From: Liolophura sinensis
Lineage: Eukaryota; Mollusca; Polyplacophora; Chitonida; Chitonidae
Direction: 5' to 3'
DNA: 64,000 nt
Assembly: GCF_032854445.1 (NCBI RefSeq)
Contig: NC_088303.1
Location: 193,501 to 257,500 of the forward strand
Shown here: one piece after another, positions 35,701 to 47,700 of the stretch
Layout of the letters: every line of letters starts with the position of its first letter
How positions within the stretch are numbered: position 1 is the stretch's first letter
Translations under genes and position numbers: made by a program
Notes under the pieces: model-generated
Told to the model about the DNA's origin: nothing
The model's database searches: none
The model's input: the letters and a program-made list of their open reading frames with translations, nothing else

Positions 35701-38700
35701 TTTAGTCCCAAGTTTTGGCAAGATGTGTTCACAGTTGTAACTGTGATATATTTTGTTTCTGTTTCTAGTCCCAACTCCTGGCTAGATGTGTTCTCAGTTG
35801 TATATATGATATGTTTTCTGTTTCTAGTCTCAAATCTTGGCTAGATGTGTTCACAGTTGTATCTGTGATATGTTTTGTTTCAGTTTTTAATTCCAAATCT
35901 TGGCTAGATGTGTTGACAGTTGTATCTGTGATATGTTTTGTTTCTGTTTCTAGTCCCAAATCTTGGCTAGATGTGTTCACTGTTGTTTCTGTGATATGTT
36001 TTGGATATCAGGTAAAGTACACATTCATACACCTATTTTTTAACATTAGTTATCAGTTAGTATATATGTATTTTGTCTGCAATTTTTGACAGATTTTCTT
36101 TTAAAATAAATATGAAATTCTACAGAGGTGTTTTACATCTGGCTGTATAAACTGGTTAGTTACACTTTCACTAGGCATGAAGTGATTAGCTTTTTTGCCT
36201 CAGCTTGTAAGCATTTTTGTCTGCGTAACTCTTAATATTTTATTGGACTCGTTACACCTAGACTTGATATGTTACTGTGACCTGAAGACGTGCATATGCC
36301 TTATCTGTACCATTCCATAAATTAGCTTGTACATATAGCTGGAAGCTTTGCAGATGTGTTTGGGATGACATGGACATGTGCATGTACACCTGCCTTTAGG
36401 GTAGCATATTCTATGAAGTATTATCCGGGACATTTATCATTGTTTGCAAATGATGTCTGCAGAAATGAGAGCTTATCAACCATCTGCATGTGTTTTATGG
36501 GATGAAGTGCAAAGTTATCAAAAAGATACTTCATTTCAGTTTAAAACTGCTGGCGAGGGGGTTGTAGGGGAGGATAATATCAGCTTATGAGAGTTATCCT
36601 AATTTTCAGAAATGAATGAAAAGCTGTTAGCATTTTCAATTGGCATAATTTATTCTGATTTGGCCTAATTGGTACATTCAAGCCTCTTGCTCTGTTTCAG
36701 TGCCATGTCAGCATTGTCCCCATATACGCTTGCCTGGACAAACGGAACATCAAAGAGTATTCCAAAACAATATCCGTAGCAATATTGCTGTGTGTACTGA
36801 GTTATTCAGTGACTGCCACCTGTGGCTACTGGACATTTGGAGATCGTGTTAACAGCGACATACTACTGTCGTACAACCCTGACACAGAGGTCATTATTGC
36901 TGTCATTCTAATTGCCGTGAAAACTTACACAACTTATCCCATTCTCAACTTTTGTGGCAGGTAAGAGATATCCCTATTCTACAGATATGCTTGCCATCCA
37001 GTAGACATGCTGTCAATGAAAAGACAGCTCAAAAATGTTTGTATGTTAAACCTTGTACAATATGTTGCTTTTACATGTTCTCATCAAAGTCGACAAGTGC
37101 AATTTTAAAAGGACAGTCCCCAGGATCACAAAGCAATCTTGAACTTAAGTCTAAGGCTAAAGGTGTAATTCTGGGCCTTATTATTCAACTCAAGCACAAA
37201 TTTTTAATTTTATCATTGACGTCTAGGACGACTTAGTATTGAAATACTAAAAAGTAGCAGTATGAGAGCAGTATAGTCTGACTTCAGTCTAAGACAGCTT
37301 CACGATCCTGGGTGTTCAGTCAATGCAATCTGTCAAAAGCTACAATAGCATTAAATACATATACCCTTATTTTCATTTGACTAGTCAACATGAAAATATA
37401 TATGTACAAAATGCTTTTTTGTCAAACTCATCCACAACAGTTACTGATTGTTGCACATCATATTTGAGTACTTTTCACAAGGAAAAATGCAATATATTGC
37501 ATTTCTTCCTATCTTTTTTTTTTAATATTAGTAAGCTTGTTTAGCTAAAGAGTTAGACTTACATGTAGTCTGTTATCCTGTCACCTGTGTGGAACAATGG
37601 AGCTAGTTTGAGTCTGGTATCCTGTCCCCTATGTGGAACAGTGGAGCTGGTTTTAGTCTGGTGTCCTGTCTCTTATGTGGAACAATGCAGATGATTTTAG
37701 TCTGGTATCCTGCCTCCTATATGGAACAGTGGAGCTGATTTTAGTCTGGTATCCTGTAACCTATCAGGAATAATGGATTTGATTTCAGTCTGGTATCTCG
37801 TCTCCTATGTGGAACATTGCGGCTGATTTTAGTCTGGTATCCTGTAACCTATGGGGAACAATGGAGTTGATTTTAGTCTGGTATGCTACCCCGTATGTGG
37901 GACAATGCAGCTGGTTTTAGTCTGTTATTCTGTCCCCTATGTGGAACTTTGCAGCTGGTTTTAGTCTGTTATCCTGTCCCCAATGTCAAACAATGCAGCT
38001 GATTTCAGTCTGGTACCCTGTCCCCTATGTGGAACAATGCAACTGGTTTTAGTTTGGTTTCCTGTCTCCTGTGTGGAACAATGGAGCTGATTTTAGTCTG
38101 GTATTGTGTCTTCTGTGTGGAACAATAGAACTACTTTTAGTCTGGTGTCCTGCCTCCTATGTGGAACATTGGAGCTGGTTTTAGTTTGGTATCCTGGCCC
38201 GTATGTGGGACAATGGAGCCGGTTTTAACCCGTTATCCTGTCCCCGGTATGGAACAATGCAGCTGGTTTTAGTCTGGTATCGTGCATACTATGTGGAACA
38301 ATGCAGCCAGTTTTAGACTGGTATCCTGTCTTTTAAGTGGGACAAAGCAGCTAGTTTTAGTCTGGTATCCTTCTCATCTCTTATGTTGAGCAGTGCAGCT
38401 GGTTTTATTCTGGTATCCTGTCTCCTGTGTGGATGAATGCAAAAGGGTTTTAGTCTGGTGTCCTGTCTCCCATGTGGGACAATGATGCTGGTTTTAGTCT
38501 GGTTTCCTGTCTCCTATGTGGAACAATGCAGCTGGTTTTAGTCTGTTGTCCTGCTTCATGTGTAGAACAGTGGAGCTGGTTTCAGTCTGGTATCCCGTTT
38601 CCTATTTGGGACAATGATTGTTGTTTTAGTCTGATTTCCCGTCTCCTGTGTGGGACAATGGAGCTGGTTGTGTGGAACAATGCAGCTGGTTTTATTCTGG

Positions 38701-41700
38701 TATTGTGCCTACTATGTGGAACAATGCAGCTGGTTTTAGTCTGTTATCCTACATCCTGTGAGAACAATGAACCTGGTTTTCCTCTTTTCGTCCTGTCTCT
38801 CATGTTGAACAATGTACGTGGTTTTTGTCTGGTGTTCTGTCTTCTAAGTGAAGCAATGCAGCTGGTTTTAGCCTGGTATCGTGTCTCCTATGTGAAGCAA
38901 TGCAGATAGTTTTAGTCTGGTGTCCTGTCTTCCATGTGGGACAGTGGAACTGGTTTTAGTCTGGTGTCCTGTCGCCTATGTGGAACAATGGAGCTGGTTT
39001 TAGTCTGTTATCCTGCATCCTGTGAGGAACAATGGAGCTGGTTTTCGTCTTGTGTCCTGTCTCTGATGTTGAGCAGTGCAGCTGGTTTTATTTTGGTATC
39101 CTGTCTCCTATATGGGACAATGGAGCTGGTTTTAGTCTGGTATTCTGCCACCTACGTGAAATAATACAGCTGGTTTTAGTCTGGTGTCCTGTCTCGTATT
39201 TGTGACAATGGAGCTTGTTTTAGTCTGCTACCCTGACCCCTATGTGAAATAATGCATCTGGTGTCCTGTCTCATATGTGGGACATTGGAGCTGTTTGTAG
39301 TCTTCTGTCCTGTCCCCTGTGTGGAACAATGCAGCTGGTTTTAGTCTGGCATCCTTTCTCCTATGTTGAACAATGCAGCTGGTTTTTATCTGGTATCCTG
39401 TCCCCTGTGTGGAACAATGCAACTCTTTTTAGTCTTGTTTTCTGTTCGCTGTTTGGAACAATGGAGCTGGTTTTAGTCTGGTGTGCCGTCTCCTATGTTG
39501 GACAAATCTCTCACCAATGCGGTCGCTGTGAATTCAAGTCCAGCTCATGCTGGTTTCCTGTCCGGCCGTACGTGGGAAGGTCTGCCCACAACCTGCGGAT
39601 GGTCGTGGGTTTTCCCCCGGGCTCTGCGCGGTTTCCTCCCACCATAATGCTGGCCAACGTCGTATAAGTGAAACATTCTTGAGTACGGCGTAAAACACCA
39701 ATCAAATAAATAAATATGTGGGACAATGGAGCTGGTTTTAGTCTGGTATCCGGCCCCCTATGGAGAACAGTAGAACTGGTTTTAGCTTGGTGTCCGGTCT
39801 CCTAAGTGGGACAGTGCAGATGGGTTTAGATGGGTTTAGAACCTGTCTCCTATGTGGGACAATGGAGCTGGTTTTATTCTGGTATCATGCCCCCTATGTG
39901 GAACAATGCAGCTGATTTTAACCTGGTATCCTGCCTCTTATATTGAACAATAGAGCTGGGTTTAGTCTGGTGTGCTGTCTCCCATGTGGTACAATGGAGT
40001 TGGTTATAGTCTGGTATCCTTTCTCCTATGTGGTATAATGCAGCTGGTTTTAGTCTGGTATCCTGCATCCTGTGTGGAGCAGTGGAGCTGGTTTTAGTCT
40101 GGTATCGTGCCCCATATGTGGTACAATGTAACTGGATTCAGTCTAGTATCCTTTTTTCCTATTTGTCCCCTCCTCTGACAGTAATATCCCGCGACAGTGG
40201 CATCCTGTGACAGAAATATCTTGTGTCTGTGATATCCCGTGGCAGCAAACCATGTTACAATAATATTCTGTGACGTTTTGATCTCGTGGACTGTAATATC
40301 TTGTGACAGTAATATCCATGAGCGTAATATCCCGTGATCGTAGTATCCTTTGACAGTAATATCCCATGATCGTAGTATCCCATTACAGTAATATCCCATG
40401 ACAGTAATATTTGGTGACATTTGCATGCCATGAAAGTAATATTCTGTGACAGTAATATCCTATGACAGTAATACCCAGTGAGCATAATGTTCCGTGACTG
40501 TAGTAACCTGTGACAGAAATATCCCGCAGCACTAATATCCGGTAACCATAGTGCCCCGTGGGGGCCTGCGTGTGTCAGTTGGTTAGCGCACTATTGCAGC
40601 GTAATGACCCAGTAACCTCTGACCAATGTGGTCGATGTGAGACCAAGTCCAGCTCATGCTGGCTTCCTCTCCGGCCATACGTTGGAAGGTTTGTCAGCAA
40701 CCTATGGATGAGCGTGGATTTCTCAGAGCTCAGCCAGGTTTCCACCCACCATAATGCTGGCTGCTGACATACTTTTGAAAGTGAAATTTTCTTGAGTATG
40801 GCGTAAAACACCGATGAAATAAATAAATAAAATAGTGCCCTGTGACAGTTGTATTGCTTGACGGTGGTATCCCGTAACAGTATCTTGTGACAGTAATATC
40901 GTTTAACCATGGTATCCAGTGACAGTATTAGCTTGTGAAAGTAGTATCCTATGACAGTAGTATCCTGTGAAAGTAATACCCTGTGACAACAATATCTCAC
41001 GACAATAAAATTCCGAGACAGTAATAATTCGTGACAGTAATATCTTGTGACGGTATTATACCGTGATAGTAATATCTCGTGAAAGTAATATCCTGTGAAA
41101 GTCATACCCTGTGACAGTCATAACCTGTGACAGTCATACCCTGTAACAGTCATACCTGTGACTCATTTGATTGATCATTTTGAATCATTTTGCATTGATC
41201 TCATCTTGGGTACGGCATTAAACAACAATCAAATAAAGCAATAAATAAGTAATTTATTTTATGACTGGAGTAATGTTGAAAGCAGCATGAAGCAGAGACC
41301 TATCAAATTACCTGTCATGTATGGACACGTATGTGTTTTTTATCGCAGAGCTGCCCTGGAGAGTATATGGATGGACTTGTGTCACACAACTGCAGAGCAG
41401 GCTGCCTTAGGAGAGAAGACACGCCGCATTATCACCACCCTGATCTGGTTTATAGCCACCCTTGTTCTCTCCATTGTCATCCCTAACATCGGGGTCGTCA
41501 TTGATGTACTCGGCTCACTGGCAGCCATCTTCATCTTTGTTTTCCCAGGTAAGTCATCACAATGCCAAGCCCAGATAAACAGGATTTCTTGAATGAATGA
41601 AGAGATATTATGACTTAACATAACACCAACAGTATTTCAGCCATATTTCTTCGAGAACAAAGTGTCTTTGACTGTATCACTTGTAGATGTTTATTTATGT

Positions 41701-44700
41701 TTCAAATGGAACCATTGTGATTTCATTGGGTAATCATACCAGACTAATTAAGTGACATACTATGCTTCACCATGGCAGCACAAAATTACAAGTGCAAATT
41801 CGCAGTAGCGGCAATCTCCCTTGGAGGGTTTGTTTCTTCCTGCATGCAGGCCCATCATGAAATGTTTGGAGGGATTGTTTTTTCTTCTGTACAGACCCAT
41901 CATGAAATGTTTGGCTCTTGGAGGGCTTGTTTCCTCTTGCATGCAGTCCCATCCTGAAATGGTTCGCCCATGTTTAAAAAAAGCTGATGTTGAAAGATTG
42001 GTTATCTAAAATGTAGCCATCAGCCGGCAGTGAGAATGGCATACATGTACATAACCACCAGCTCATAGAGCTGCTTACTTCACATATATAACCACCAGCT
42101 CATAGAGCTGATTAGTTGGCATACATAACCACCAGCTCATAGAGCGGATTAGTTGGCATACATAACCACCAGCTCATAGAGCGGATTAGTTGGCATACAT
42201 AACCACCAGCTCATAGAGCTGGTTAGTTGGCATACATAACCACAATCTCATGGAGCTGATTAGTTGGCATATATAACCACTAACTCATAGAGCTGATTAG
42301 TTGGAATACATAACCACAAGCTCATAGAGCTGATTAGTTGGCATACATAACCACCAGCTCATAGAGCTGATTAGTTGACATACATAACCACCAACTCATA
42401 GAGCTGATTAGTTGGCATACATAACCACAAGCTCATAGAGCTGATTAGTTGGCATACATAACCACCAGCTCATAGAGCTGGTTAGTTGGCATACATAACC
42501 ACAATCTCATGGAGCTGATTAGTTGGCATACATAACCACCATCTCATGGAGCTGATTAGTTGGCATACAAAACCACAAGCTCATAGAGCTGATTAGTTGG
42601 AATACATAACCACCAGCTCATAGAGCTGGTAAGTGGGCATACATAACCACAATCTCATGGAGCTGATTAGTTGGCATATATAACCACTAACTCATAGAGC
42701 TGATTAGTTGGCATATATAACCACCAACTCATAGAGCTGATTAGTTGGCATACATAACCACCAGCTCATAGAGCCGATTAGTTGGAATACATAACCACCA
42801 GCTCATAGAGCTGCTTACTTCACATACATAACCACCAGCTAATAGAGCTGGTTACTTCACGTACATAACCACCAGCTCATAGAGCTGATTAGTTGGCATA
42901 CATAACCACCATCTCATGGAGCTGATTAGTTGGCATACATAACCACCAGCTCATAGAGCTGATTAGTTGGCATACATAACCACCAGCTCATAGAGCTGAT
43001 TAGTTGGCATACATAACCACCATCTCATGGAGCTGATTAGTTGGCACACATAACCACCGACTCATTGAGCTCATTAGTTGGCATACATAACCACCATCTC
43101 ATGGAGCTGGTTAGTTGGCATACATAACCACCAGCTCATAGAGCTGATTAGTTGGCATACATAACCACCATCTCATGGAGCTGATTAGTTGGCATACATA
43201 ACCACCAGCTCATAGAGCTGATTAGTTGGCATACATAACCACCAGCTCATAGAGCTGATTAGTTGGCATACATAACCACCATCTCATGGAGCTGATTAGT
43301 TGGCACACATAACCACCGACTCATTGAGCTGATTAGTTGGCATACATAACCACCATCTCATGGAGCTGGTTAGTTGGCATACATAATCAACTCATTGAGA
43401 TGATTTGTTGGCGTACATAACCACCATTTCATGGAGCTGATTAGTTGGCATACATAACCACCGACTCATTGAGCTGATTAGTTGGCATACATAACCACCG
43501 ACTCATTGAGCTGAGTAGTTGGCATACATAACCACCATCTCATGGAGCTGATTAGTTGCCACACATAACCACCAGCTCATAGAGCTGATTAGTTGCCACA
43601 CATAACCACCAGCTCATAGAGCTGATTAGTTGACATACATAACCACCATCTCATGGAGCTGATTAGTTGGCATACATAACCACCAGCTCATAGAGCTGAT
43701 TAGTTGGCATACATTACCACCAGCTCATAGAGCTGATTAGTTGACATACATAACCACCATCTCATGGAGCTGATTAGTTGGCATACATAACCACCAGCTC
43801 ATAGAGCTGATTAGTTGCCACACATAACCACCATCTCATGGAGATGATTAGTTGGAAAACATAACCACCAGCTTATAGAGCTGGTTAGTTGGCATACATA
43901 ATCAACTCATTGAGATGATTTGTTGGCGTACATAACCACCATTTCATGGAGCTGATTAGTTGGCATACATAACCACCGACTCATTGAGCTGAGTAGTTGG
44001 CATACATAACCACCATCTCATGGAGCTGATTAGTTGCCACACATAACCACCAGCTCATAGAGCTGATTAGTTGCCACACATAACCACCAGCTCATAGAGC
44101 TGATTAGTTGACATACATAACCACCATCTCATGGAGCTGATTAGTTGGCATACATAACCACCAGCTCATAGAGCTGATTAGTTGGCATACATAACCACCA
44201 GCTCATAGAGCTGATTAGTTGACATACATAACCACCATCTCATGGAGCTGATTAGTTGGCATACATAACCACCAGCTCATAGAGCTGATTAGTTGCCACA
44301 CATAACCACCATCTCATGGAGATGATTAGTTGGCATACATAACCACCAGCTCATAGAGCTGATTACTTCACATACATAACCACCAACTCATAGAGCTGGT
44401 TAGTTGGCATACATAATCAACTCATTGAGATGATTTGTTGGCATACATAACCACCAACTCATGGAGCTGATTAGTTGGCATATATAACCACCAACTCATA
44501 GAGCTGATTAGTTGGAATACATAACCACCAACTCATGGAGCTGGTTAGTTGGCATACATAATCAACTCATTGAGATGATTTGTTGGCGTACATAACCACC
44601 ATCTCATGGAGCTGATTAGTTGGAATACATAACCACCAGCTCATAGAGCTGATTAGTTGGCATACATAACCACCAGCTCATAGAGCAGGTTACTTAACAT

Positions 44701-47700
44701 ACATAACCACCAGCTCATAGAGCTGGTTACTTCACATACATAACCACCAGCTCATAGAGCTGCTTACTTCACATACATAACCACCAGCTCATAGAGCTGC
44801 TTACTTAACATACATAACCACCAGCTCATAGAGCTGATTAGCTGGCATATATAATCAACTCATTGAGATGATTTGTTGGCATACATAACCACCATCTCAT
44901 GCAGCTGATTAGTTGGAATACATAACCACCAGCTCATAGAGCTGATTAGTTGGAATACATAACCACCGACTCATAGAGCTGCTTACTTCACATACATAAC
45001 CACCAGCTCATAGAGCTGCTTACTTCACATACATAACCACCAGCTCATAGAGCTGGTTACTTCACATACATAACCACCAGGTCATAGAGCTGATTAGTTG
45101 GCAGACATAATCAACTCATTGAGATGATTAGTTGGAATACATAACCACCATCTCATGGAGCTGATTAGTTGGAATATATAACCACCATCTCATGGAGCTG
45201 ATTAGTTAACATACATAACCACCGACTCATTGAGCTGATTAGTTGGCATACATAACCGCCAACATAGAGCTGATTAGTTGGCATACATAACCACCATCTC
45301 ATGGAGCTGATTAGTTGGAATACATAACCACCGACTCATAGAGCTGATTTGTTGGTATACATAACCACCGAATCATAGAGCTGTGTTGTTCGCATACATA
45401 ACCACCAACTCCTGAAGCTGATTACTTGGCCTACATGACAACGTTCTCATAGAGCTAATTAGTTGGCATACATACCCATCGACTTATAGAGCTGATTAAT
45501 TGGAATACATAACCACCAACTCATAGAGCTGATTAGTTGGCATACATAACCACCAACTCAAAGAGCTGATTAGTTGGCATACATAACCACCAACTCAAAG
45601 AGCTGATTAGTTGGAATACATAACCACCAACTCATTGAGCTGATTAGTTGGCATATATAACCACCATCTCATGGAGCTTATAACTTGGCATACATAACCA
45701 CCAACTCAAAGAGCTGATTAGTTGGAATACATAACCACCATCTCATGGAGCTGATTAGTTGGCATACAAAACCACCATCTCATGCAGCTGATTAGTTGGA
45801 ATACATAACCACCAGCTCATAGAGCTGATTAGTTGGAATACATAACCACCGACTCATAGAGCTGCTTACTTCACATACATAACCACCAGCTCATAGAGCT
45901 GCTTACTTCACATACATAACCACCAGTTTATAGAGCTGGTTACTTCACATACATAACCACCAGGTCATAGAGCTGATTAGTTGGCAGACATAATCAACTC
46001 ATTGAGATGATTAGTTGGAATACATAACCACCATCTCATGGAGCTGATTAGTTGGAATATATAACCACCATCTCATGGAGCTGATTAGTTAACATACATA
46101 ACCACCGACTTATTGAGCTGATTAGTTGGCATACATAACCGCCAACATAGAGCTGATTAGTTGGCATACATAACCACCATCTCATGGAGCTGATTAGTTG
46201 GAATACATAACCACCGACTCATAGAGCTGATTTGTTGGTATACATAACCACCGAATCATAGAGCTGTGTTGTTCGCATACATAACCACCAACTCCTGAAG
46301 CTGATTACTTGGCCTACATGACAACGTTCTCATAGAGCTAATTAGTTGGCATACATACCCATCGACTTATAGAGCTGATTAATTGGAATACATAACCACA
46401 AACTCATAGAGCTGATTAGTTGGCATACATAACCACCAACTCAAAGAGCTGATTAGTTGGCATACATAACCACCAACTCAAAGAGCTGATTAGTTGGAAT
46501 ACATAACCACCAACTCATTGAGCTGATTAGTTGGCATATATAACCACCATCTCATGGAGCTTATTACTTGGCATACATAACCACCAACTCAAAGAGCTGA
46601 TTAGTTGGAATACATAACCACCATCTCATGGAGCTGATTAGTTGACATACATAACCACCGACTCATTGAGCTGATTAGTTGGAATACATAACCACCAACT
46701 CATAGAGCTGATTAGTTGGCATACATAACCACCAGCTCATAGAGCTGATTAGTTGGCATACATAACCACCATCTCATGGAGCTGATTAGTTGGCATACAT
46801 AACTACCAACTCATAGAGCTGATTAGTTGCCATACATAACCACCATCTCATGCAGCTGATTAGTTAACATACATAACCACCATCTCATGGAGCTGATTAG
46901 TTGCCATACATAATCACCAACTCAAAGAGCTGATTAGTTGGCATATATACCCACCATCTCATGGAGCTTATTACTTGGCATACATAGCAACAAGCTCATA
47001 GAGCTGTTTAGTTGGCATACATAACCACCAACTTATAAAGCTGATTAGTTGACATACATAACCACCAACATAGAGCTGATTAGTTTGCATACATAACCAC
47101 CAACTCATGGAGCTGATTAGTTGGCATACATGATCACCAACTCATAGAGCTGATTATTTTGGCTTACATTACCACCAACTCATAGAGCTGATTAGTTGGC
47201 ATACATAACCACCATCTCATAGAGCTGATTAGTTGCCATACATAACCACCAACTCAAAGAGCTGATTAGTTGCCACACATAACCACCATCTCATGGAGCT
47301 GATTAGTTGGCATACATAACCACCATCTCATGGAGCTGATTACTTGGCATACATAACCACCATCTCATGGAGCTGATTACTTGGCATACATAACCACCAT
47401 CTCATGGAGCTGATTACTTGGCATACATAACCACCAACTCAAAGAGCTGATTAGTTGCCACACATAACCACCATCTCATGGAGCTGATTAGTTGGCATAC
47501 ATAACTACCAACTCATTGAGATGATTAGTTGGCATACATAAGCACCAACTCATGGAGCTGATTAGTTGGCATATATAACCACCATCTCATGGAGCTTATT
47601 ACTTGGCATACATAACAACAAGCTCATAGAGCTGATTAGTGGCATACATAACCACCAACTCTTTTAACTGATTAGTTGGCATATATAACCACCATCTCAT

